Below, piece after piece: positions 50,801 through 58,053 of a stretch of 64,000 bases of DNA. The first letter of the stretch is position 1; every line of letters begins with the position of its first letter. The position numbers and the translations under genes were made by a program. The notes under the pieces were generated by a model, which was not told the origin of the DNA, ran no database searches, and saw only the letters and a program-made list of their open reading frames with translations. This DNA comes from Psychroserpens burtonensis DSM 12212 (lineage in GTDB: Bacteria; Bacteroidota; Bacteroidia; Flavobacteriales; Flavobacteriaceae): positions 184,919 to 248,918 of the forward strand of contig NZ_KE384346.1 in NCBI RefSeq assembly GCF_000425305.1, written 5' to 3'.

Positions 50801-51302
50801 TATAGAAAAATTACTGGAAAAGTATGACAATGGTGAGACCACCATTAAAGAAGAGCAGAAGCTCAAAGCCTATTTTACTCAAGATGACGTTGTACCGCAT
50901 TTAGAGTCGTACAGAGTAATGTTTCAATACTTTAGCACAACAAAACAAGAGGATTTATATACAAAGGACGTTCCATTAAAAACTAAAAAGAGTAATATCT
51001 ATCAATGGATTTCTGTCGCAGCGTTATTAGTACTCTCGTTAGGGATTTTCACCACCCAATTTGGTGATAATAAAAAGACATATAGTGAATTAACTATGCA
51101 AGAGCAAAAAGATTATGACCAAGCAGTAGAAGTTTTTAGTCTCGTAGGTTCAAAATTTGATCAAGGCGAGAGTAACATGGCAGCTTTTGGATTAATGTCT
51201 AACAAGTTATCGCAAGGTGTAGGTAAATTCGAACACGTTTCTGAGTTTTCAGAAGCAACAAATAAAATGTTTAAATCAAAAAAGAAAAAACAAAACAAGT
51301 AA
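50787..51302 (+). CDS. Putative membrane anti-sigma factor
   Basis: A 171-aa protein with a cytosolic N-terminal part (about 1-72: IEKLLEKYDNGETTIKEEQK, LKAYFTQDDVVPHLESY), one TM segment (about 73-90) and a basic extracytoplasmic tail (KSKKKKQNK). It overlaps the sigma gene by 14 bases, which indicates coupled synthesis in fixed ratio and supports an anti-sigma role. No zinc-binding anti-sigma motif is visible. Confidence 0.65.
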   Translation: MVFNSIEKLLEKYDNGETTIKEEQKLKAYFTQDDVVPHLESYRVMFQYFSTTKQEDLYTKDVPLKTKKSNIYQWISVAALLVLSLGIFTTQFGDNKKTYSELTMQEQKDYDQAVEVFSLVGSKFDQGESNMAAFGLMSNKLSQGVGKFEHVSEFSEATNKMFKSKKKKQNK

Positions 51303-51325
51303 AGCCTTAATTTAAAACTACAATT

Positions 51326-51937
51326 ATGAAAAATTTTAACGAATACGTAATCAATAAGAAAAACGTGAGTAAAAAAGTAATATTAATAGTCGCACTAGCT
51401 TTAATAAGCTCAGTCTCTTTTGGACAAAGTATGTTTGACAAGTATGAAGATATGAAAGGTGTCAGCTCTGGAGTTATCAATTCAAAAATGTTTAGCATGA
51501 TTGCAAGTATAGACATAGATTTAGATGATCCAGATGCGCAAAAATTTATGGAAATGGCTAAGAAAATCCAAAGTGTTAAGATTTTAAGTACAGGTGACTC
51601 TGCTATTTCTGCAAATATGAAATCAGATGCAGAGAGCCACGTGAATAAAGCAAATCTATCTGAATTGATGCGTTTTAAGGATGGTGATCAAACTGTAAAA
51701 TTCTATGTAAAAGAAGGAAAAGATGAGAACCATGTTAAAGAATTGTTCATGCTTATTAGTGGTTTGAAAGAATTAACCAAAGATTCAAAAATAGAAATTA
51801 ACGGTGAAAAACGTGAATTTGAAACTGTGGTAGTGTCCATTACAGGTGATATCGATTTAAGAGAAATCTCTAAAATCACTAGCACGATGAATGTACCAGG
51901 AGGTAAGAATTTAGAGAAAGTTGGTAAAAAGAACTAA
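51326..51937 (+). CDS. DUF4252 exported protein
   Basis: A 203-aa protein of the Bacteroidetes DUF4252 family (DPDAQKFMEMAKKIQSVKIL, LMRFKDGDQTVKFYVKEGKD, ELFMLISGLKELT). The ATG at 51326 gives a 13-residue hydrophilic extension before the signal peptide; a GTG at 51365 opening VSKKVILIVALALISSVSFG would give a standard signal and may be the true start. Function unknown; DUF4252 pairs are typically encoded with an ECF sigma factor. Confidence 0.82.
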   Translation: MKNFNEYVINKKNVSKKVILIVALALISSVSFGQSMFDKYEDMKGVSSGVINSKMFSMIASIDIDLDDPDAQKFMEMAKKIQSVKILSTGDSAISANMKSDAESHVNKANLSELMRFKDGDQTVKFYVKEGKDENHVKELFMLISGLKELTKDSKIEINGEKREFETVVVSITGDIDLREISKITSTMNVPGGKNLEKVGKKN

Positions 51938-52027
51938 TTACAAAACGAGCATGTTGAAAGCGTTGTCAATCAAAAGGTGACTAATAGCGAACAACATGTG
52001 GCCATTGAAAACAATAGATATAAAATC

Positions 52028-52573
52028 ATGAATACATCAATCAAAATTATAATCAATTTGTTTATTTTGGTTGTGACTTTACAAAGTTGCAACCAAGATC
52101 AAACATTGCAAACGTTTTACGTAGACAATGAATTAGCACCAGGGTTTACATCATTAGATGTGCCAGTTAGTATGTTGCAAATAGATGAGGAGTCACTTAC
52201 CGAAGAACAATTGGAAGCCTATGAGTCTATTGAAAAATTAAGCTTGATTGCTTTTGTTTTAGATGAAAGCAATAAGGAACAAATGGACATTGAATATGCT
52301 AAAGTGCAGAGTATCTTAAAAGACGCTAAGTATGAAGAATTGATGCGTGGCGGAAATTCTACAGATGGAAAATTTGTTATTAAATGCACAGGAGATGGAG
52401 ATCGCATCGACGAGTTTATTCTCTTCGGAAATTCTAATACTTCAGGATTTGGAGTTATAAGAGTACTAGGAGACGATATGAATTTTAATAAAATCGCACA
52501 ATTGGCTGCTGTATTGCGGGAGTCAGATATTGAAAATTCGCAGTTAGATAAGTTTTCAAATTTCTTTAAATAA
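52028..52573 (+). CDS. DUF4252 lipoprotein
   Basis: The ATG at 52028 gives a lipoprotein signal with the lipobox TLQSC (Cys21) and a 181-aa protein; the longer frame from 51977 lacks a credible start. The mature part is a diverged DUF4252 (VPVSMLQIDEESLTEEQLEA, DAKYEELMRGG, FGVIRVLGDDMNFNKIAQLA), a paralogue of the preceding gene. Last of the four-gene ECF operon; terminator at 52636-52671. Confidence 0.8.
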   Translation: MNTSIKIIINLFILVVTLQSCNQDQTLQTFYVDNELAPGFTSLDVPVSMLQIDEESLTEEQLEAYESIEKLSLIAFVLDESNKEQMDIEYAKVQSILKDAKYEELMRGGNSTDGKFVIKCTGDGDRIDEFILFGNSNTSGFGVIRVLGDDMNFNKIAQLAAVLRESDIENSQLDKFSNFFK

Positions 52574-52635
52574 AGGTATCATACCTCTTTACAAGTAATT
52601 TAAAGCCATGCATGGCATTGATTTAAATGTTAATA

Positions 52636-52671
52636 GCCACTTCACGTCTGACCACTGGAAGTGGTTTTTTT
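52636..52671 (+). terminator. Terminator of the ECF-DUF4252 operon
   Basis: CCACTTC pairs with GAAGTGG around a 14-base loop and is followed by a run of seven T. Confidence 0.8.
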
Positions 52672-52713
52672 ATGCGTGTCTTAATCAGAAATAATAAATT
52701 AATGATCTAATTC

Positions 52714-52893
52714 TTACTTAGTCTCTGTGTTTTTAAAGGCAATACTAATCAAATAAACAGCCAATAGTATTAACGCCGAGAACAATAGGGCTTTTACTAT
52801 CAAGTAATCCAGAACACCCAAAATACCAGCGACTAAGAAACCTGCAAAAATTAGTGCAGAGAATAAAAGTGTCAATGTGTTTCTAGTTGGCAT
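52714..52893 (-). CDS. Small two-helix membrane protein (59 aa)
   Basis: A 59-codon gene missed by length filters. Product begins MPTRNTLTLLFSALIFAGFL and ends ISIAFKNTETK, with two hydrophobic helices (about 6-28 and 32-52) joined by a short LDYLIV turn. It starts 10 bases after the purB stop on the same strand, so it is probably expressed with purB. No family recognised. Confidence 0.7.
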   Translation of the reverse strand: MPTRNTLTLLFSALIFAGFLVAGILGVLDYLIVKALLFSALILLAVYLISIAFKNTETK

Positions 52894-52903
52894 GTATTAT
52901 AGA

Positions 52904-54247
52904 TTATATCCCTGTATAGTTGCTCGGGCTAATAGCTTTTAATTCCGTTTTTATAGCTTCGGAAACAGCTAAGGTATCAATAAACTCTGATATAGATTTC
53001 TTGTTAATTGTTTCATTAGTTCGTGTTAAGCCTTTTAGAGCTTCGTAAGGATTAGGATACGCTTCACGTCTTAAGATTGTTTGGATTGCTTCCGCAACTA
53101 CAGCCCAATTATTCTCTAAATCTTGAGCAAACTTAGGTTCGTTAAGCAATAATTTGTTTAATCCTTTTACTGTAGATTTAAATCCAATGATTGTATGTCC
53201 AAAAGGGACACCAACATTTCTAAGCACAGTACTATCGGTCAAGTCACGTTGCAATCTAGAAACAGGTAGTTTTGCAGATAAGTGCTCAAAAATAGCATTG
53301 GCGATGCCTAAATTACCTTCTGAGTTTTCAAAATCAATAGGATTCACTTTATGTGGCATTGCGCTACTTCCAACTTCTCCTTCTGTAATTTTTTGTTTAA
53401 AATAGTCCATAGACACATAGGTCCAAACATCGCGATCTAAATCAATAAGGATGGTATTGATACGTTTTAGAGCATCAAACAAAGCAGCCATATGGTCGTA
53501 ATGTTCAATTTGAGTTGTTGGGAATGAGTGTTGTAAGCCTAGTTTCTCTTGCACAAATTTAGTTCCAAAAGCCTTCCAATCCATATTTGGATACGCGACT
53601 TTATGTGCATTGAAATTACCTGTGGCACCACCAAACTTTGCAGCACTTGGAACGTCATTTAATAAATTAAACTGCTCTTCCAAACGCACTACAAAAACTT
53701 GGATCTCTTTTCCTAATCGCGTAGGAGAAGCAGGTTGACCATGTGTTCTTGCTAACATTGGAATGTCTTTCCAGTCTTCTGCAAGGGCTTTAAGTTTATT
53801 TAGAACTTCGAAGTATTCAGGCACATACACGTCATTCACAGCATCTTTGATGCTCATTGGTATGGCTGTGTTATTGATGTCTTGAGAGGTTAATCCAAAG
53901 TGAATAAACTCTTTGTATTTAGATAAGTCTAAGGTGTTAAATTTCTCTTTTATAAAATATTCAACGGCTTTTACATCATGGTTTGTAATCGCTTCAATAT
54001 CTTTTATAGCTTGCGCATCTTCCGAAGAAAAAGAGCTGTAAATAGCTCTTAAATCTTCAAAAACTGAGGGGTCAATATCTGCTAATTGCGGTAGGTCCGC
54101 TTCACAAAGCGCAATGAAATATTCAATTTCTACTAAAACACGATACTTTATAAGTGCTTCTTCAGAAAAATAAGGTGCAAGATTGCTAACTTTACTTCTA
54201 TAACGACCATCAATAGGAGAGATGGCATTAAGTGATGATATTGACAT
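52904..54247 (-). CDS. purB: Adenylosuccinate lyase
   Basis: A 447-aa fumarase/aspartase superfamily enzyme that cleaves SAICAR and adenylosuccinate in purine synthesis, cytosolic homotetramer. The signature loop GSSAMPHKVNPIDFEN lies near 293-308; the catalytic-His region is in LARTHGQPASPTRLGKE, and the N-terminal LSSLNAISPIDGRYRSK region is typical of PurB. Length fits the E. coli-type branch. A 59-aa membrane protein gene follows in the same direction, and a HEAT-like pseudogene lies upstream. Confidence 0.96.
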   Translation of the reverse strand: MSISSLNAISPIDGRYRSKVSNLAPYFSEEALIKYRVLVEIEYFIALCEADLPQLADIDPSVFEDLRAIYSSFSSEDAQAIKDIEAITNHDVKAVEYFIKEKFNTLDLSKYKEFIHFGLTSQDINNTAIPMSIKDAVNDVYVPEYFEVLNKLKALAEDWKDIPMLARTHGQPASPTRLGKEIQVFVVRLEEQFNLLNDVPSAAKFGGATGNFNAHKVAYPNMDWKAFGTKFVQEKLGLQHSFPTTQIEHYDHMAALFDALKRINTILIDLDRDVWTYVSMDYFKQKITEGEVGSSAMPHKVNPIDFENSEGNLGIANAIFEHLSAKLPVSRLQRDLTDSTVLRNVGVPFGHTIIGFKSTVKGLNKLLLNEPKFAQDLENNWAVVAEAIQTILRREAYPNPYEALKGLTRTNETINKKSISEFIDTLAVSEAIKTELKAISPSNYTGI

Positions 54248-54311
54248 TGTGTTTTTTTTTTTTGAAGCGCTAAAGATAACATTTGATTCTCGATTAATGT
54301 GGGTGGAACTG

Positions 54312-54880
54312 CTATTTTTTAGATTTCACTTTTCGTAAAATTTGTTTTGCCCTTGCCTTAAAACCGTGACTTTGCTTTTGGAAGTCGCGCTCTAAAATCA
54401 AGACTAATTCTATATGAATCCACTCATAATAACATCCTAAAAGAAAATGCGTAGTCATAGAATAGACTTAAGTTGCGTTTTTTTCGTCGTTTATCATCCA
54501 ATCCAAACACGCTTCTATAATTTTTTATTTATGCTTGGGAAGTAATACAGTCTTTAATATATAATCCTGTTTTGAATACTAAACGATAGTCAAATACTCA
54601 CATACTTTTGCAACAGGTCTCACTTCGGAATCTAGATGAACACGACGTGTATTTTTAGTAAAATCATCTAAATAGGGGACGCTAGCGTCAAGATATTTAC
54701 CACATAGAAACTCAAAAGAGTAAGGGGCCCGACATGAAATTTTATCATCAACCATAAATAAAAGGGTTGTAACTTCGGAATCAATTCCTTTTTGGTAAGC
54801 ACCATATTGGCAAAATGCAATCGTTTTTCTTGTGAGTGATTTACATCCTTTAATTCTTCATAAAGTTCTTTTGTAGTCAA
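54312..54880 (-). pseudogene. Decayed HEAT-like gene upstream of purB
   Basis: The frame opening MTTKELYEELKDVNHSQEKR with LIPKL is intact to about 54770. After one frameshift the next frame continues the same protein: LLFMVDDKISCRAPYSFEFL, then VPYLDDFTKNTRRVHLDSEV and RPVAKVCEYLTIV. In-frame stops follow at 54579 (TAG), 54525 (TAA) and 54468 (TAA), yet the frame between and after them still reads as protein: IIEACLDWMINDEKN, then LERDFQKQSHGFKARAKQIL and a final TAG at 54312. This is a once-complete gene of about 185 codons killed by one frameshift and three nonsense changes. As I recall, flavobacterial genomes often carry such a gene next to purB, sometimes mislabelled adenylosuccinate lyase. 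Confidence 0.85.
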
Positions 54881-54928
54881 TTTGATTTACTTATTTTTAA
54901 CGCTTCTAAATTACCTAAATTTAAAAAA

Positions 54929-55396
54929 ATGAAAACTGTTAAAAAAATCCTAGTCGTTTTACTTGTTGTGTTTATTATCATGCAATTTTTTGGACCAGAA
55001 AGGAATGAAGGTGATATCACAACTATAGATGCATTTATTGCAGAAACTAATCCGCCGAGTGACGTTAAAAATATCTTAGAAAACACCTGTTTTGATTGTC
55101 ATAGTAATGTGACAAAATATCCATGGTACAACAAAATAACACCTGTGAACTATTGGTTAGCAGATCACGTGGAAGACGGAAAAAAACATTTTAATGCATC
55201 TGCTTGGGAGAGTTACAGCCTGAAGAAAAAAGATCATAAAATGGATGAGTTGATCGAAGAGGTTGAAGAAAAAGAAATGCCTTTAAAATCATATACATAT
55301 ATTCATGGTGATGCTAATCTTACAGATGAGCAAATTACCGCAGTGGTTACCTGGGGAAAAGAAGTGAGAGCAAAATATAGTGCGGACTTAAAGTAG
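54929..55396 (+). CDS. Haem-binding domain protein
   Basis: A 155-aa protein with an N-terminal membrane anchor (about 5-22) and a periplasmic haem-binding domain. One c-type haem motif, CFDCH (CxxCH), is at about 54-58 in NILENTCFDCHSNVTKYPWY, followed by NYWLADHVEDGKKHFNASAW and KEMPLKSYTYIHGDANLT, which supply possible axial Met or His ligands. This matches the small haem-binding domain family of Bacteroidetes. Probably an electron-transfer or sensing protein. Confidence 0.88.
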   Translation: MKTVKKILVVLLVVFIIMQFFGPERNEGDITTIDAFIAETNPPSDVKNILENTCFDCHSNVTKYPWYNKITPVNYWLADHVEDGKKHFNASAWESYSLKKKDHKMDELIEEVEEKEMPLKSYTYIHGDANLTDEQITAVVTWGKEVRAKYSADLK

Positions 55397-55454
55397 AGCT
55401 TTCTCATATGTTTTTAAAATTTTAAATTTGAGTATTTAAATTTTATAATGTTGA

Positions 55455-56687
55455 ATGAATAAAAAATTATTAATCATCGGGTTCGTATGGCCGGAGCCTA
55501 GAAGCTCTGCTGCGGGAAGTAGAATGATGCAGTTAATTTCGTTTTTTCAATCTCAACAGTATCAAATAGCTTTTGCTAGTGCTTGCGCTAAAAGCGACAA
55601 TGCATTTGACTTATCATCAATAGGAGTTGAAAAAGTTACTATAGAACTCAACCATTCTAGTTTTGACGATTTTATTTTAAAATACAATCCAGATATCGTG
55701 ATCTTTGATCGGTTTATGAGTGAAGAGCAGTTTGGTTGGCGCGTTTCTGGGCAATGTCCTAATGCGATAAAAATCCTTGATACAGAAGATTTGCATTTTT
55801 TACGACGCACCAGACAGCAGGCCCTTAAGGACAATGTTGAGGTTACTCATGATAATTTGTTTAACGAGACTACTACCAAACGAGAAATTGCAAGTATCTA
55901 TCGTTGTGACTTGAGTTTGATTATTTCTACTGCAGAAATGGGTTTACTCCAAGATACGTTTAAAATAGACAGTTCTTTACTGCAATATCTGCCTTTTCTT
56001 GTTGCTCCAATTTCCGAAGTAAAAAAACAAGAACTTCCGAGTTTTGAAAATAGACAACATTTTATATCCATTGGTAATTTTCGTCATGAACCCAATTATA
56101 ATGCTTTACTCTATTTAAAAGACACCATTTGGAAAGGGATTAGAGCGCTATTGCCAAATGCGCAATTACACAATTATGGATCGTATGCGTCACAAAAAGT
56201 GAATCAGTTACATAACGAAAAAGAGGGTTTTTTAATCAGGGGGTTTACAGAAGATGTCAATGAAGTCATGCAACAATCCAAAGTGCTTTTAGCACCCATT
56301 CGCTTTGGAGCAGGATTAAAAGGTAAACTTTTTGATGCCATGCAAAACGGGACGCCATTTGTGTCAACTTCTGTTGGATTAGAAGGGATTGTTAAGGATA
56401 TTAAGCAAGACTTTATTGGTGATACTCCTGAAGAGTTTATTAGTCATTCTGTCGCTTTATATACAGATACTTTTACTTGGAGCCAACAACAAGCTTTAGG
56501 CTTTAAGATTTTAGAACAGCAATTTTCTAAAATTCATTTTGAGGGTAAGTTTGAAGATCGATTATTGTCTTTGGTAGATACTATAAAAGCACACAGACAA
56601 CAAAATTTTATAGGACAGTTGTTACAGCACCATACGTTGCAAAGCACAAAGTACATGAGCAAGTGGATTGAGGCTAAGAATTCTTAG
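55455..56687 (+). CDS. Glycosyltransferase, GT-B fold (family 4-like)
   Basis: A 410-aa cytosolic protein opening MNKKLLIIGFVWPEPRSSAA and GSRMMQLISFF, the N-terminal Rossmann half of a GT-B transferase. The C-terminal half has the donor-site pattern: ISIGNFRHEPNYNALLYLK, GFTEDVNEVMQQSKVLLAPI, RFGAGLKGKLFDAMQNGTPF and VSTSVGLEGI (GT4-like, with E in GLEGI). No acceptor information. It stands alone between a haem protein and an unusual repeat region. A retaining glycosyltransferase of surface glycans is a reasonable guess. Confidence 0.82.
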   Translation: MNKKLLIIGFVWPEPRSSAAGSRMMQLISFFQSQQYQIAFASACAKSDNAFDLSSIGVEKVTIELNHSSFDDFILKYNPDIVIFDRFMSEEQFGWRVSGQCPNAIKILDTEDLHFLRRTRQQALKDNVEVTHDNLFNETTTKREIASIYRCDLSLIISTAEMGLLQDTFKIDSSLLQYLPFLVAPISEVKKQELPSFENRQHFISIGNFRHEPNYNALLYLKDTIWKGIRALLPNAQLHNYGSYASQKVNQLHNEKEGFLIRGFTEDVNEVMQQSKVLLAPIRFGAGLKGKLFDAMQNGTPFVSTSVGLEGIVKDIKQDFIGDTPEEFISHSVALYTDTFTWSQQQALGFKILEQQFSKIHFEGKFEDRLLSLVDTIKAHRQQNFIGQLLQHHTLQSTKYMSKWIEAKNS

Positions 56688-56695
56688 TTCTGTTA

Positions 56696-56713
56696 TTCCT
56701 GCGAAGGCAGGAA
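56696..56713. repeat. Dispersed palindromic repeat
   Basis: TTCCTGC GAAG GCAGGAA, followed by AATCTAGG and, 35 bases on, GACTTCGAAGGAATGACG. This matches the widespread REP-like family of type ATTCCTGCGAAGGCAGGAAT seen in many bacterial genomes. No mobility gene is present. Confidence 0.7.
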
Positions 56714-56773
56714 TCTAGGAGTTACAGATTAGAATATTAGGTTTCTGACTTCGAAGGAATGACGAAAGTGTTA

Positions 56774-56931
56774 CTTCAACTTCGCTTAATTTGATATGGG
56801 TTGAATGATCAACCTTACATAGTTGTCATTGCGCCACTGTTGGTGTTTTTCACCAACAGTTTTTTTAAAAGTTTTAATTTTGATTTTTTATAGATTGTTT
56901 GTTGGTGGACAACACCAACAAAGGCAGAGTG
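56774..56931 (+). repeat. 158-bp tandem repeat, copy 1
   Basis: Starts CTTCAACTTCGCTTAATTTG. It contains CTGTTGGTG/CACCAACAG (56837-56859), a perfect hairpin followed by seven T, and a second hairpin near 56898-56922 (TTTGTTGGTG/CACCAACAAA). It acts at least formally as a terminator for the glycosyltransferase gene. Confidence 0.8.
56835..56866 (+). terminator. Strong terminator in repeat copy 1
   Basis: CTGTTGGTG pairs with CACCAACAG (9 bp, loop TTTTT) followed by TTTTTTT. It closes transcription from the glycosyltransferase gene at 55455-56687. Confidence 0.8.
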
Positions 56932-57085
56932 CTTCAACTTCGCTTAATTTGATATGGGTTGAATGATTAACCTTACATAGTTGTCATTGCGCCACTGTTG
57001 GTGTTTTTCATCAATAGTTTTTTTTAAAGTTTTAATTTTAATTTTTTATAGATTGTTTGTTGTTGAAAAGCGCTAATAAAGGCAT
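56932..57085 (+). repeat. 158-bp tandem repeat, copy 2
   Basis: Nearly the same sequence as copy 1, starting CTTCAACTTCGCTTAATTTG. The terminator arm reads CATCAATAG instead of CACCAACAG: both C-to-T changes keep pairing as G-U in RNA. The second hairpin is degraded. Confidence 0.8.
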
Positions 57086-57145
57086 AATTTTTAGTTTTAC
57101 TATTCATGCTTGAACATGAATAGTAATGTCTCTTTAATTAATTAA

Positions 57146-57865
57146 CTACTCCGTATTTTCTTCCATCGTATGATACACGTCTTGCACATCATCATCTTCC
57201 TCTAATTTTTCGAGAAGTTTCTCTATATCTTGAGCCTCTTCTGCGGATACTGCTTTTGTGACTTGTGGAATGCGTTCAAAGCCACTAGAGAGTATTTCTA
57301 TATCTCTAGACTCTAATTCTGCTTGGATAGCGCCAAAGCTTTCAAAAGGTGCGTAAATTAAAATCCCGTCGTCATCTGCAAAGACTTCCTCTGCACCAAA
57401 ATCTATAAATTCTAGTTCTAATTCTTCAGGATCTAAACCTTCAGCATTAATTCTAAAATTACAAGTACGATCAAACATAAATACAACAGAGCCTGAGGTG
57501 CCTAAACTGCCATCACATTTGCTAAAATAGCTGCGAACATTAGCAACCGTTCTGGTATTATTATCGGTTGCAGTTTCTACCAAAACAGCAATACCATGAG
57601 GTGCATAACCTTCAAAAATGACTTCTTTGTAATCGCCTTGACCTTTTTCGCTTGCTTTTTTGATAGCACGCTCAACATTTACTTTAGGCATGTTAACAGA
57701 CTTGGCATTTTGGATTACTGCACGCAATCGAGAGTTAGCATCGGGATCTGGACCGCCTTCTTTTACTGCCATAACAATGTCTTTACCAATACGAGTAAAG
57801 GCTTTGCTCATTGCAGACCATCGTTTCATTTTTCTTGCTTTACGAAATTCAAAAGCTCTTCCCAT
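57146..57865 (-). CDS. YebC/PmpR family protein
   Basis: A 239-aa protein of the YebC/TACO1 family. It opens MGRAFEFRKARKMKRWSAMS and KAFTRIGKDIVMAVKEGGPD, slightly different from the classic MAGHSKWANIKHRK opening, as is usual for the Bacteroidetes branch, and contains MPKVNVERAIKKASEKGQGD and GYAPHGIAVLVETATDNNTR. The family acts as transcription regulator or translation factor for proline-rich stalls. The C-terminus is acidic (EEDDDVQDVYHTMEENTE). Confidence 0.92.
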   Translation of the reverse strand: MGRAFEFRKARKMKRWSAMSKAFTRIGKDIVMAVKEGGPDPDANSRLRAVIQNAKSVNMPKVNVERAIKKASEKGQGDYKEVIFEGYAPHGIAVLVETATDNNTRTVANVRSYFSKCDGSLGTSGSVVFMFDRTCNFRINAEGLDPEELELEFIDFGAEEVFADDDGILIYAPFESFGAIQAELESRDIEILSSGFERIPQVTKAVSAEEAQDIEKLLEKLEEDDDVQDVYHTMEENTE

Positions 57866-57946
57866 TGCTGTTGTGTTTATGTGATTTTAATTAGATTCAA
57901 AATTATCGAAATTTCGATAGAATCACAATATAAAGTTCAAAGTAAA

Positions 57947-58051
57947 CTAATCTTGATACATTTTTTGTCTTAATTCAGGATTTTTAGGATTTGGCAATAA
58001 TTGTTTTTCAGACTCGACATATTCAGAATATTTTATAAATCTAAGTTTCAA
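57947..58051 (-). CDS. Candidate 34-aa small ORF after the Prc-like gene
   Basis: Starts with TTG at 58051, 2 bases after the stop of the protease gene. Product: MKLRFIKYSEYVESEKQLLP followed by NPKNPELRQKMYQD. The frame is protein-like (charged, proline pairs) compared with other frames of the gap and extends without stop some distance into the protease gene. It may be a coupled small protein or the tail of a decayed gene. I do not recognise it. Confidence 0.3.
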   Translation of the reverse strand: MKLRFIKYSEYVESEKQLLPNPKNPELRQKMYQD

Positions 58052-58053
58052 AC

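Larger units (their letters stand above)
56688..57145. other. Gene-free region made of a palindromic repeat and a 158-bp tandem repeat
   Basis: No ORF of note. It contains the palindrome at 56696-56713 and two tandem 158-bp units (56774-56931 and 56932-57085), each with a terminator-like hairpin in the plus orientation. It separates the glycosyltransferase gene (plus) and YebC gene (minus), which converge on it. Confidence 0.8.

Noticed and set aside
56688-57145. CRISPR or tRNA in the repeat-rich gap
   Set aside because: Only two 158-bp units with no spacers of regular length, and no cloverleaf-like sequence was seen.
57596-57973. Plus-strand frame of 125 codons opposite the YebC gene
   Set aside because: Antisense shadow; Cys/Phe-rich composition typical of a complementary frame.
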